Assembly (NCBI GenBank): GCA_903945325.1
Contig: CAJAVE010000160.1
Span: forward strand, 1-41,187
Length of the DNA stretch: 41,187 bases
Reading direction: 5' to 3'
Origin: an uncultured beta proteobacterium
GTDB taxonomy: Bacteria > Pseudomonadota > Gammaproteobacteria > Burkholderiales > Burkholderiaceae_C
The notes beneath the pieces were generated by a model. It was not told the origin of the DNA. It did not search any database and was given only the letters and a program-made list of their open reading frames with translations. Shown here piece after piece: positions 7,718-15,551 of the stretch (positions are counted from its first letter, which is position 1; each line of letters opens with the position of its first letter). A program made the translations under genes and the position numbers.

Positions 7718-8629
7718 ATGGCAATACCTGACTACCAAACATGCATGCTTCCGTTCTTGCGCCACTTGGAAGATGGCGACGAACATTCGCTTCGAGACAC
7801 CGAAGAAGCACTTGCCAAACACTTCAACCTAGCGCCTGCCGAGAGGGCTGAACTGCTGCCGAGCGGGCAACAAGGCATATTCAGAAACCGAATTGGTTGG
7901 GCTCGAACTTATTTGAAAAAGGCGGCGTTGATTGAAGCGCCGAAAAGAGCGGTGTTCAAGATCACCGAACGAGGCTTGCAAACTTTGGCCACGAATCCCG
8001 CACGAATCGACGCCAAATCTCTAGAAAAATGGCCTGAGTTCGTCGAGTTTCGGGACCTATCCAAAGGTAGCACCGAGCCAACACAACCTGCGGAATTGCC
8101 GCTGACAACAACCACGCCAGAAGAGGCTATCGAGATTGCCTATCAGGGTTTGAGAGAGCAGCTAGCCCAAGAATTACTCGCCAGAATCTTGGCGTGCTCA
8201 CCGACCTTCTTCGAACAACTTGTTGTTGAACTCCTCGTAAAAATGGGCTATGGCGGGTCGCGTCGAGATGCAGGCGAGCGAATTGGTCAAACCGGAGATG
8301 GTGGCATCGACGGCATCATTAAGGAAGATCGGCTTGGCCTCGACACAATTTTTATTCAGGCGAAACGCTGGCAAGGGTCAGTGGGAAGGCCAGAGATACA
8401 AAAGTTTGTAGGTGCCTTGCAGGGGCAGCGCGCGCGCAAGGGCGTTTTTATTACAACCTCGTTCTACACGGTTGACGCCATTGACTACGCATCGCGCATT
8501 GACACAAAGGTTGTTCTCATCGACGGAAAGCAGCTTTCCGCACTGATGATTGACTTTGACGTTGGGGTTTCTGTAGCGGCCTCGTATGTGGTCAAACGTA
8601 TTGACTCTGATTACTTTGAGGAAAACTAA
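7718..8629 (+). CDS. mrr: Mrr-type restriction endonuclease (type IV, modification-dependent)
   Basis: Mrr cuts foreign DNA bearing methylated bases. The 303-residue product has an N-terminal winged-helix Mrr_N domain (about 5-92; IPDYQTCMLPFLRHLEDG, LPSGQQGIFRNRIGWARTYLKKA, ITERGL) and a C-terminal Mrr_cat PD-(D/E)xK nuclease domain (about 160-275) with FFEQLVVELLVKMGYGG, GDGGIDGII (Asp198) and FIQAKRW (Gln214-x-Lys216). All catalytic residues appear intact. Start: the ATG at 7718 is preceded by GGGGGA and begins the conserved Mrr_N sequence; the frame upstream of it is repeat sequence. No methylase or other restriction subunit adjoins, as expected for type IV. The gene appears more AT-rich than its neighbours and lies between two repeats, which suggests acquisition by transfer. 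Confidence 0.92.
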   Translation: MAIPDYQTCMLPFLRHLEDGDEHSLRDTEEALAKHFNLAPAERAELLPSGQQGIFRNRIGWARTYLKKAALIEAPKRAVFKITERGLQTLATNPARIDAKSLEKWPEFVEFRDLSKGSTEPTQPAELPLTTTTPEEAIEIAYQGLREQLAQELLARILACSPTFFEQLVVELLVKMGYGGSRRDAGERIGQTGDGGIDGIIKEDRLGLDTIFIQAKRWQGSVGRPEIQKFVGALQGQRARKGVFITTSFYTVDAIDYASRIDTKVVLIDGKQLSALMIDFDVGVSVAASYVVKRIDSDYFEEN

Positions 8630-8677
8630 GGGCATGCATTCACGGACGTTAGACCGATTGGTCACTACCACCCGCCA

Positions 8678-8824
8678 GGCGGATAGCGTGGCTTGCGTGC
8701 GCAGGCCGCACTTGCGGTCGCCACAGAGCGGGCGCACACGCACTGGTGTTGACGCCAACCTGCAAGCGCCCCAAACCCGCTAGACTGCGACGCGAGCCGG
8801 AGAACGCAAGCCACGCTATCCGCC
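8678..8824. repeat. 147-bp element with 20-bp perfect terminal inverted repeats
   Basis: The left arm GGCGGATAGCGTGGCTTGCG (8678-8697) is repeated exactly in reverse complement at 8805-8824. The 107 bp between the arms carry no convincing reading frame. The arrangement resembles a miniature inverted-repeat element, but no clear target-site duplication is visible, and it could instead be a large transcribed hairpin. It lies in the 327-bp gap 8630-8956 between mrr and an EamA gene; the rest of that gap shows nothing apart from the family 1 repeat at its right end. Confidence 0.6.
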
Positions 8825-8950
8825 GTGCGCCATCCACAAACTGTCCAAGCGTCGCCAAAGACTCCTTTACCTCCGGTGGTATCGTGATGCCTACTGCGCA
8901 AGCAAAGTCTGTTTGCCTGGCGTAACTTCAACACCAGCTCAAAATTTGCA

Positions 8951-9006
8951 CAAAATATGGCTGTAGCCCCCGTAGGATATGCGCAAGCAGCTCCTAAATC
9001 AATAGC
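8951..9006. repeat. Dispersed ~50-bp repeat, family 1, copy A
   Basis: The core TAGCCCCCGTAGGATATGCG, followed by CAAGCAGCTCCTAAATCAAT and AGC, matches copies at 21406-21451 and 35531-35586, and inverted copies at 12819-12875 and 30367-30418. Common blocks are TAGC(C/G)CCCGTAG, GCGCAAG(C/G) and a 3' GCT-ACTAAAA-TAGC motif. This copy contains the start codon and about the first 16 codons of the adjacent EamA gene. Confidence 0.7.
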
Positions 9007-9892
9007 GACTGGTTTGGCGCTGGCGACTCTGGGTGCCATCGCGTTCAGCGGAAAAGCCATCATTGTGAAGCTGGCGTATCGCCACGGTGTCGATGCGGTC
9101 ACCCTCATCATGCTGCGCATGCTGTTTGCATTGCCGTTTTTTCTGGTGATGAGCTGGTGGGCCAGTCGCCACACACCGCAGCGCAAGCCCGCACCCCTGA
9201 CGCGCAAGGACGTGCTGGGCATTGCCTGGCTGGGTTTTACCGGCTATTACCTGGCGAGTTACCTGGATTTTGCCGGGCTGCAGTACATCACGGCCTCATT
9301 GGAGCGCCTTATTTTGTACCTGAACCCGACGCTGGTCTTGCTGCTGGGGCTGGTGTTTGTGGGGCGGCGCATTGGGCGGCGCCAAGCAGCTGGCATGGCC
9401 ATTAGCTACGGTGGCGTGTTGCTGGTGTTCGGCCACGAGGTAACACTTCAAGGCGCCGACGTCGCGCTGGGTGCGGTGCTGGTGTTTCTGAGTGCGGTCA
9501 GTTATGCGCTGTATCTTTTTTACAGCGGCGAGATGGTTCAGCGCCTGGGCTCGATGCGGCTTGTAGGGCTGGCAACCTCGGTGGCTTGCGGGCTGTGCAT
9601 CCTGCAGTTTGTGGTGTTGCGCCCTTTGGATACTGCATGGGCTGTGGCTCCCGAAGTGCTATGGCTGTCGGTGCTCAATGCCACGCTGTGTACGGTTGTG
9701 CCAGTCATGATGGTGATGATGGCCATCGAGCGCATTGGCTCAGGCTTGGCGGCACAGGTGGGCATGGTGGGCCCCATGTCGACCATGATCATGGGCGTAG
9801 TGCTGCTGGGCGAGCCGTTCACCGCCTGGCTGGTGGCGGGCACCCTGCTGGTGATTGCGGGTGTTTTTGTGTGCAGCCGGGTGCGGGCGTAG
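8957..9892 (+). CDS. EamA/DMT family transporter
   Basis: The 311-residue protein has ten predicted membrane helices in two repeats, each matching an EamA domain: the first starts about residue 17 (ATGLALATLGAIAFSGKAII), the second about residue 160 (GADVALGAVLVFLSAVSYALYLFYSG). Members of this drug/metabolite transporter superfamily export metabolites or amino acids; the substrate here is unknown. The first 16 residues (MAVAPVGYAQAAPKSI) are encoded by a copy of a dispersed repeat, and no other start lies before the first helix, so the repeat apparently supplies the start codon. A ribosome site is not obvious. The HDOD gene follows 48 bp later. Confidence 0.88.
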   Translation: MAVAPVGYAQAAPKSIATGLALATLGAIAFSGKAIIVKLAYRHGVDAVTLIMLRMLFALPFFLVMSWWASRHTPQRKPAPLTRKDVLGIAWLGFTGYYLASYLDFAGLQYITASLERLILYLNPTLVLLLGLVFVGRRIGRRQAAGMAISYGGVLLVFGHEVTLQGADVALGAVLVFLSAVSYALYLFYSGEMVQRLGSMRLVGLATSVACGLCILQFVVLRPLDTAWAVAPEVLWLSVLNATLCTVVPVMMVMMAIERIGSGLAAQVGMVGPMSTMIMGVVLLGEPFTAWLVAGTLLVIAGVFVCSRVRA

Positions 9893-9940
9893 TCGTTTGA
9901 TTGCAGATGCCCTCCCGCAATTTTCTATACTGGAGGCACC

Positions 9941-10750
9941 ATGCCCACATTGACCGCTTTTTTTGAATCCGCCAAGTTGCCCGTGATGTCCGAGGTGGCC
10001 CATGCGCTGATCCGTACACTGAACGACGAGTCGGCCACCGCGGCGCAGGTAGAAGCCATCATGGCAAAGGACCCGGCCATGACGGCCACTCTGCTGCGCA
10101 TGGCCAACAGCGCCCAATTTGGCTTGAGCCGCCAGGTGTTGTCACTGGACCATGCTATTGCGCTGATGGGTATGTCCCGGGTTCGTGCCCTGGCCTTGTC
10201 GGCCAGCATGGGCGCTGCGTTCCCAGAGGTTCCCGGCTTGGACCGAAACGAGTTCTGGAAGTTCAGCATGGCGTGTGCCGGCTATGCGCAGTGGCTGGCC
10301 GGTGGCGCCGGACTCGACCCCCAGCAGGCATGGCTGGCAGGCATGATGTTGCGCTTGGGCGAACTGCTGATTTGCCAGCGTGCGCTGCAAAGTCTTGAGG
10401 AAATTGAGGCCTTACCCAAACAGGCCCTGTCGCGCTGGGAATGTGAGTTGCGCCTGCTGGGCTTTGACGAGGCACAGGTGACTGCCGTGCTCGCGCGCCA
10501 CTGGAATTTTCCCGATGCGATCATCACCGGACTGCAAAGTGCGGCTGACCCCATGTCGGCCGAGCCATTCGATCCGCTGGCAGGCGTTGTGCATCTCGCC
10601 GCGTTATTGGCCGATTGTCCCAGTCCCCATCCGGATCTGGTCGCCGATTTGCCCCTCGCGGTGATCAATGCCCTGGAACTGGACCGCCACTGGATGGTGG
10701 CCCGGTTTCCGCGACCGGACGCCTTTGTGGACGTGAGCGGTTTGGCCTAA
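9941..10750 (+). CDS. HDOD domain protein
   Basis: HDOD domains are relatives of HD phosphohydrolases without the metal-binding residues and act in bacterial signalling. The 269-residue protein is mostly one HDOD domain (about 10-205): LPVMSEVAHALIRTLND, the signature MAKDPAMTATLLRMANSAQFGLSRQV, then LDHAIALMGMSRVRALAL. No additional output or receiver domain is present. It follows the EamA gene by 48 bp with a GGAGGCACC ribosome site directly upstream. Its TAA overlaps the stop of the convergent acetyl-CoA hydrolase gene. The partner pathway cannot be inferred from the neighbours. Confidence 0.9.
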   Translation: MPTLTAFFESAKLPVMSEVAHALIRTLNDESATAAQVEAIMAKDPAMTATLLRMANSAQFGLSRQVLSLDHAIALMGMSRVRALALSASMGAAFPEVPGLDRNEFWKFSMACAGYAQWLAGGAGLDPQQAWLAGMMLRLGELLICQRALQSLEEIEALPKQALSRWECELRLLGFDEAQVTAVLARHWNFPDAIITGLQSAADPMSAEPFDPLAGVVHLAALLADCPSPHPDLVADLPLAVINALELDRHWMVARFPRPDAFVDVSGLA

Positions 10751-12618
10751 AACAACTGCGTCAGTTGCACGGAGTCACTGGACCGTTCAACCTGAACCGC
10801 TGGCGGGCCGCTTTGGGCCAGACGCAGCATGCGGGTGTTACCCGGCAGGACGTCGGCCACAAAGCCGCGCAGACCGCGCTTTTTGGCATGCATGGTCATG
10901 CAATTCTGCATCGCCGTGCCCAGGCCACAACCCTGCCAATCGGGGTGGACCATGAATGCGGTGTCCGCCAGGTTGGTTGTCGGGTTGATGAAATAGCACG
11001 ATTGCGCCACGATCAAAGACTCTTCACGCGATCCGGCCGTTGCTACAAACGCCACTTCAGTTTCATAGTTCAGATTGCACAGGCGCTGCACTTCGGCGTT
11101 GGACAGACCCCGCACATGGCGGAAGAACCGGGTGTACACATCGGCCTCGCTCAGGTGGTGAAACAGGTCGCGAATGCCCTGTGCATCACTGGAGAGGGCC
11201 GGGCGCAGCATGACTGTGCGGTTGTCTTTCAGCGTGATGGTGAGTTCATCTTCCACCGGGTAGGCTCGCAGGTTTTGCAACGTTTGGTCCTGGCTCAAAT
11301 AGCCCAGCTCCTGTGCCTTGGCGAACAGCTCGGGCCGGAACAGCGGGTGTGCCAGCTCGATCAATGCAGTCGCTCGCTCGCGGATGGACTTGCCAAACAG
11401 GTAGGCAATACCGTACTCGGTGACCACGTAGTGCACGTCGGTGCGGGCCACGGTGGCCGCCTCACCTTCCAGAAGCGAGGCGCGAATCCGCGACTGCGTG
11501 CCGTCCCAGGTGGTGGAGGTCATGCACACAATCGGCTTGCCGCCGGGCGAGCGCGATGCGCCGCGCAAAAACTCGCCCTGGCTACCAATGCCCCCGTAAA
11601 ACTCGCCGCCAAACTGGTCGGTGCAGACCTGGCCGGTCAGGTCGATGGAGTAGGCGTGCGCAATCGCCACCATCTTGTGCTGCGCAGCAATCGTGGCCGG
11701 GTTGCAGACCGCGTCCATGGGCTCCATGGAAAACAGCGGGTTGTTGTCAATCAGGTCGTAGAGCTCACGTGAACCCAGTGCCACACTGGCCACGATTTTG
11801 AAGGGTTTGCTGGTCTTGCAGGCACCGGTCAGGCTGCCGTTTTGCAGCAGGGGAATGATGGCGTCTGAAATGACGTCGGAATGCACACCCAGATTTTTGC
11901 GGTCAGTCAGGTACTGCAGCGCTTCGTGCGCCACCTGGCCCAAGCCGATTTGCAGGGTGGAGCCGTCTTCAATGATGCCGGCGATGTAGCGTGCAATGCG
12001 CTGCACGCTTTCCTCCTGCACGGGGATGCGTTCCAGCTCGGTGATGGGGGTGTTGACCGGCACCAGCTGGTGGATGCGGCTGATGTGCATCGTCGAGTCG
12101 CCCATGGAGCGCGGCATGGCCGGGTTGACCTCGGCAATCACCAACCGGGCACGCGCCACCGCAGCGGGAATGATGTCCACCGAAATACCCAGGCTCACGT
12201 AGCCAAAGGCGTCGGGCAGCGAGACCTGGATCAGCGCCACATCCACCGGTATGCGCCCCAGTGCCATCATCTCTGGTACCCGGGCAATCGACATGGGCAC
12301 GTAATCCACCAATCCCTGTTTGGTGGCTGCACGCATGTCGCTTCCCACAAAAAACGTGCGGTGGCGAAACCGCGTGGTGCAGCGCCCCCCTTCGTCGTGG
12401 TTGAAAGCTTTGATAGTGAAGAAGTGCAGAAGCTCGATATCGGCTGGCGGCCTGGTCATGTTTTCCAGCGCTTGCAGCAGCGTGCCAGGCGCAGCGCACC
12501 CGGTACCAACAAAGACATGGTCACCGTTGAGAATTCCGGTAATGGCCAGCTCGGGCGTAACGACCTTGTCGGCAAACGGTTTCAGGGCGGGGTGAAGGGG
12601 TGGAGGTTTTCTTGCCAT
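10747..12618 (-). CDS. Acetyl-CoA hydrolase/transferase fused to a GNAT acetyltransferase domain
   Basis: The 623-residue protein has two parts. Residues about 10-430 are an acetyl-CoA hydrolase/CoA-transferase: an N-terminal region with GDHVFVGTGCAAPGTLL, and a C-terminal half with GIGSQGEFLRGAS and VTEYGIAYLFGKSIRERA, whose glutamate corresponds to the CoA-thioester-forming residue. Residues about 460-623 form a GNAT domain (VMLRPALSSDAQGIRDLFHHLS; HPDWQGCGLGTAMQ is the acetyl-CoA-binding loop). Such fusions are known in proteobacteria; they may couple CoA transfer to acetylation, but the substrate is unknown. Start: the ATG at 12618 begins the family homology; the frame upstream to 12849 runs antisense through the SDR gene. 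Its stop overlaps that of the convergent HDOD gene by 3 nt. Confidence 0.9.
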   Translation of the reverse strand: MARKPPPLHPALKPFADKVVTPELAITGILNGDHVFVGTGCAAPGTLLQALENMTRPPADIELLHFFTIKAFNHDEGGRCTTRFRHRTFFVGSDMRAATKQGLVDYVPMSIARVPEMMALGRIPVDVALIQVSLPDAFGYVSLGISVDIIPAAVARARLVIAEVNPAMPRSMGDSTMHISRIHQLVPVNTPITELERIPVQEESVQRIARYIAGIIEDGSTLQIGLGQVAHEALQYLTDRKNLGVHSDVISDAIIPLLQNGSLTGACKTSKPFKIVASVALGSRELYDLIDNNPLFSMEPMDAVCNPATIAAQHKMVAIAHAYSIDLTGQVCTDQFGGEFYGGIGSQGEFLRGASRSPGGKPIVCMTSTTWDGTQSRIRASLLEGEAATVARTDVHYVVTEYGIAYLFGKSIRERATALIELAHPLFRPELFAKAQELGYLSQDQTLQNLRAYPVEDELTITLKDNRTVMLRPALSSDAQGIRDLFHHLSEADVYTRFFRHVRGLSNAEVQRLCNLNYETEVAFVATAGSREESLIVAQSCYFINPTTNLADTAFMVHPDWQGCGLGTAMQNCMTMHAKKRGLRGFVADVLPGNTRMLRLAQSGPPAVQVERSSDSVQLTQLF

Positions 12619-12678
12619 GGAGTCCGTATCATCGACCAGATCGGTTTTGTTTCGCAACAGTATCACAGGAGAACTCGC

Positions 12679-13473
12679 ATGGATTTGGGAATCGCTGGCA
12701 AATGGGCTCTGGTGTGTGGTTCCAGCAAAGGGCTGGGACTGGGCTGCGCAAAGGCGCTGGCGCAAGAGGGTGTGAATGTGCTGATGGTGGCGCGTGGTGT
12801 AGAGCAATTGCAGGAATCTGCTACTAAAATAATAGCTGGTTGCGCACATTCCACGGGGTCTAGCGTGCTATTTTGTGCACAAGATATCACCACACAGGTC
12901 GGGCGGGACGCCGTGTTTGCCATGCGTAGCGACTTTGATATTGTGGTCACCAATGCTGGTGGCCCGCCACCGGGGGATTTTCGCGACTGGGACCGCGAGG
13001 CCTGGATCAAAGCGGTGGATGCCAACATGCTCACGCCAATCGAGCTCATCAAAGCCACGGTGGACGGCATGGCGCAGCGTGGTTTTGGGCGCATCGTCAA
13101 TATCACGTCCAGCTCGGTCAAGGCACCTATTGACATATTGGGTCTGTCCAACGGTGCGCGCAGTGGTCTGACCGGCTTTGTCGCCGGAGTGGCACGCAGT
13201 GGCTTGGCAGCGCAAGGGGTCACCATCAACAACCTGTTGCCAGGGGTGTTTGACACCGACCGCATCAAGACCATGCTGCATAGCAATGCCCAAAAAACCG
13301 GTCAAACGGTGGAGGCGCTGGCCGACGCCCGGCGCAAAACCATACCGGCACGGCGATTTGGCAACCCCGACGAGTTTGGTGCCATTTGCGCCTTTTTGTG
13401 CAGCGTCCAGGCGGGTTATATCAACGGACAAAACGTGCTGGCCGATGGCGGGGCGTATCCGGGAACCTATTAG
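12679..13473 (+). CDS. Short-chain dehydrogenase/reductase family protein with an atypical active site
   Basis: The 264-residue protein has an SDR Rossmann fold: ALVCGSSKGLGLG (the TGxxxGxG loop with Cys for Thr), VVTNAGGPPPGDF (NAG), VNITSSSV (catalytic-serine strand) and the C-terminal GNPDEFGAICAFLCS ... YINGQNVLADGG. At the place of the usual Tyr-xxx-Lys it reads SNGAR, so tyrosine is serine and lysine is arginine. A subgroup of SDRs with SNxxR in this position exists; its activity is unclear. Residues about 47-66 are encoded by an inverted copy of the dispersed family 1 repeat. A CAGGAGAA ribosome site precedes the ATG. It is divergent from the acetyl-CoA hydrolase gene. Confidence 0.88.
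   Translation: MDLGIAGKWALVCGSSKGLGLGCAKALAQEGVNVLMVARGVEQLQESATKIIAGCAHSTGSSVLFCAQDITTQVGRDAVFAMRSDFDIVVTNAGGPPPGDFRDWDREAWIKAVDANMLTPIELIKATVDGMAQRGFGRIVNITSSSVKAPIDILGLSNGARSGLTGFVAGVARSGLAAQGVTINNLLPGVFDTDRIKTMLHSNAQKTGQTVEALADARRKTIPARRFGNPDEFGAICAFLCSVQAGYINGQNVLADGGAYPGTY
12819..12875. repeat. Dispersed ~50-bp repeat, family 1, copy D (inverted, inside the SDR gene)
   Basis: TGCTACTAAAATAATAGCTG, followed by GTTGCGCA, ACGGGG, CTAG and a terminal TATTTTG, matches the reverse complement of copy C (35531-35586) block by block. It lies within the SDR reading frame and is translated as SATKIIAGCAHSTGSSVLFC in the variable segment before the third strand of the Rossmann fold, adding only a few residues compared with typical SDRs. 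Confidence 0.6.
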
Positions 13474-13507
13474 CGAAGGTTTACCGGGCGTCCATGGCCG
13501 CAGCCCT

Positions 13508-14410
13508 TCAGCGCCGGGACGACAGCACAATGCCCGACACAATCAAGGCAAATGCCAATGCGTGAAACAGCTGGGGTGCCTCGCCCAGGAAGGCCAAAGA
13601 GAGCAGCGCGGTGAACAACGGCGTTAGGTTCATGAAAAAGCCAGCGACGGCAGGGCCAGTCAGAGCCACGCCAGCTCCCCAGGTCCGATACGCCAGCACG
13701 GCTGGCCCTGCGGAGATGAACGCCAGTGCCGCAAGCAGTGGCCAGCCCCATTGCAGACGCACATCAGTGACGGTCCATTCTGCCGCCGCAAACAGCAGTG
13801 ACCAGCCCAGCCCAAACACGACTTGCCCCAACAAAAATCCTGCCCAATCTGCCCGCAGCGAGGCAGACTGCGGCGTCGGGTGGGCCAACATCCAGCTGTA
13901 GAGGGCCCACCCCATGCTGGCGATCAGGATGTACAGATCACCGGCAACCAGATGGAAACCCATCAGAACGGTCCACTGGCCCCGGCACAATACCAGCACG
14001 ACGCCCCCAATGGACAGCACGGCCCCCAGGAGCTGTCGTCCCGATATAGCGGTGCCAAAGAAGATACGACCAATCAGCAACATCCACACCGGCGTACTGG
14101 CGCCCACCAGCGTGACGTTGATGGGGGTTGAGGTGTTGAGGGCCAGGTACAACAGCGCGTTGTAGCCGCTGGTGCTCAGCAGGGCCAAAAAGGCAAAACG
14201 GCGCCATTGGCTCCACAGCGGGCTGTCACGGCGCAGCACTCCATATGCCAACGGCAGCAAAAGCAAAAAGGCCAACGTCCAGCGCAGCAGGTTCAGCGTC
14301 ATGGGCGAAATCAGCTGACTCACTACCCGCCCAACCACCGCATTGCCAGCCCACAGCATGGGCGGGATGATCAGCAGCACGGCGGCGGTCGGGGTGAGGC
14401 GTTGGGTCAT
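13508..14410 (-). CDS. EamA/DMT family transporter
   Basis: The 300-residue product has about ten membrane helices in two EamA repeats: the first from about residue 8 (AAVLLIIPPMLWAGNAVVGR) with the typical LLRWTLAFLLLLPLA, the second from about 150 (GDLYILIASMGWALYSWMLA). The conserved late-repeat motif AGFFMNLTPLFTALLSLAFLGEA is present. Substrate unknown. Start: the ATG at 14410 begins the hydrophobic domain; the frame continuing to 14638 runs antisense into the quinone oxidoreductase gene. It is convergent with the SDR gene (34 bp) and divergent from the oxidoreductase. It is not closely similar to the other EamA protein in this window. Confidence 0.9.
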   Translation of the reverse strand: MTQRLTPTAAVLLIIPPMLWAGNAVVGRVVSQLISPMTLNLLRWTLAFLLLLPLAYGVLRRDSPLWSQWRRFAFLALLSTSGYNALLYLALNTSTPINVTLVGASTPVWMLLIGRIFFGTAISGRQLLGAVLSIGGVVLVLCRGQWTVLMGFHLVAGDLYILIASMGWALYSWMLAHPTPQSASLRADWAGFLLGQVVFGLGWSLLFAAAEWTVTDVRLQWGWPLLAALAFISAGPAVLAYRTWGAGVALTGPAVAGFFMNLTPLFTALLSLAFLGEAPQLFHALAFALIVSGIVLSSRR

Positions 14411-14521
14411 GGTCCGAATGTAACAAGGGCAACGTCCGCTAGCGGGCGTGCAGCGGCATTTCGTGGCACCATGGTGACCATGACGCGCACGGTGCGCGTC
14501 CCATAATGATCGGAGACCACC

Positions 14522-15517
14522 ATGAGCCAAAACCAGTCCAGAGCCATTCGTATTGACCAGCATGGAGGCCCGGAGCAGCTCAAGCTGGTGCAGGTCACCG
14601 TGGGCGAGCCCGGCCCCGGCGAGATTCGTATCCGCCACAAAGCCGTTGGGCTGAATTTCATTGATGTGTACCAGCGCAGCGGTCTATACCCCATGGCCAT
14701 GCCATTGCAACTGGGCATGGAGGCGTCTGGGGTTGTTGAGGCTGTGGGCGAGGGCGTTACCCACCTGCAAGTGGGCGACCGTGCTGCCTATGCCAGCCAG
14801 CCACCGGGCAGCTACTGTGACCTGCGTGTCATGCCCGCCAAATGTGTCTGCAAGCTACCCGATGCGATTTCCTTTGATACGGGTGCGGCCATGATGCTCA
14901 AGGGCCTGACGGCACAGTACCTGCTCAAGAAGACCTTGCCGCAAGGTGGCTTGAATCCGGGCGATTTTGTGCTGTTCCACGCCGCTGCGGGTGGGGTGGG
15001 CTTGATTGCCTGTCAGTGGGCGCGCGCGCTGGGCTTGCGTTTGATTGGAACGGCAGGTTCAGAAGCTAAATGTGCTCTAGCCCTCGCCAATGGTGCGGAG
15101 TATGCTATCAATTACGCAGCGGATGACTTCTTGGCCCGTGTGAAGGACATTACGGGTGGCAAGGGTGTCAAGGTGGTCTACGACTCGGTTGGCAAGGATA
15201 CCTGGGACAAATCGCTCGATTGCCTGGCACCGTTCGGATTGATGGCCAGCTTTGGCAACGCATCGGGCCCCGTGGCACCCATGGCACCCGGCATGCTTGG
15301 CCCCAAAGGATCGCTGTACTTGACGCGGCAAACCCTGTTCACGCATATTTTCACCCGCGAAAGCACGCAGGCCATGGCGGATGACCTGTTTGATATGGTG
15401 GGCAGTGGCAAGGTACAGATTCACATTGCCCAGCGCTATACGCTGGAAAACGTGCGGCAAGCGCACCAAGACCTTGAGGCGCGTCAAACAACGGGCTGCA
15501 CGATTCTGACGCTGTGA
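14522..15517 (+). CDS. qor: NADPH:quinone oxidoreductase (zinc-free MDR family, QorA-like)
   Basis: This 331-residue enzyme belongs to the zinc-free branch of the medium-chain dehydrogenases and should reduce quinones with NADPH in the cytoplasm. Seen: AVGLNFIDVYQRSGLY near the N-terminus, the nucleotide-binding loop LFHAAAGGVGLIACQWAR (about 155-172), INYAADDFLARVKDITGG, VVYDSVGKDTWDKSLDCL and LMASFGNASGPV. All are close to E. coli Qor, and the cysteine/histidine zinc ligands are absent. Length is normal. The ATG follows CGGAGACC. It is divergent from the EamA gene, and the outer-membrane protein gene follows 34 bp later. Confidence 0.93.
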   Translation: MSQNQSRAIRIDQHGGPEQLKLVQVTVGEPGPGEIRIRHKAVGLNFIDVYQRSGLYPMAMPLQLGMEASGVVEAVGEGVTHLQVGDRAAYASQPPGSYCDLRVMPAKCVCKLPDAISFDTGAAMMLKGLTAQYLLKKTLPQGGLNPGDFVLFHAAAGGVGLIACQWARALGLRLIGTAGSEAKCALALANGAEYAINYAADDFLARVKDITGGKGVKVVYDSVGKDTWDKSLDCLAPFGLMASFGNASGPVAPMAPGMLGPKGSLYLTRQTLFTHIFTRESTQAMADDLFDMVGSGKVQIHIAQRYTLENVRQAHQDLEARQTTGCTILTL

Positions 15518-15551
15518 GTGTGTCGTCATATGCGCCAGATAAAATCCGTCG

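Noticed and set aside
10615-11772. A 385-codon plus-strand open frame
   Set aside because: It lies antisense to the acetyl-CoA hydrolase/GNAT gene, has low-complexity composition, and matches no family that I recognise; the minus-strand gene has clear motifs.
11881-12678. N-terminal extension of the SDR frame
   Set aside because: The extension runs antisense through the acetyl-CoA hydrolase gene; SDR homology and the ribosome site start at 12679.
15067-15120. Possible further copy of the family 1 repeat inside the quinone oxidoreductase gene
   Set aside because: The similarity (TCTAGCCCTCG, GCTATCAA) is partial, and the encoded residues match those expected for the Qor family without any insertion.
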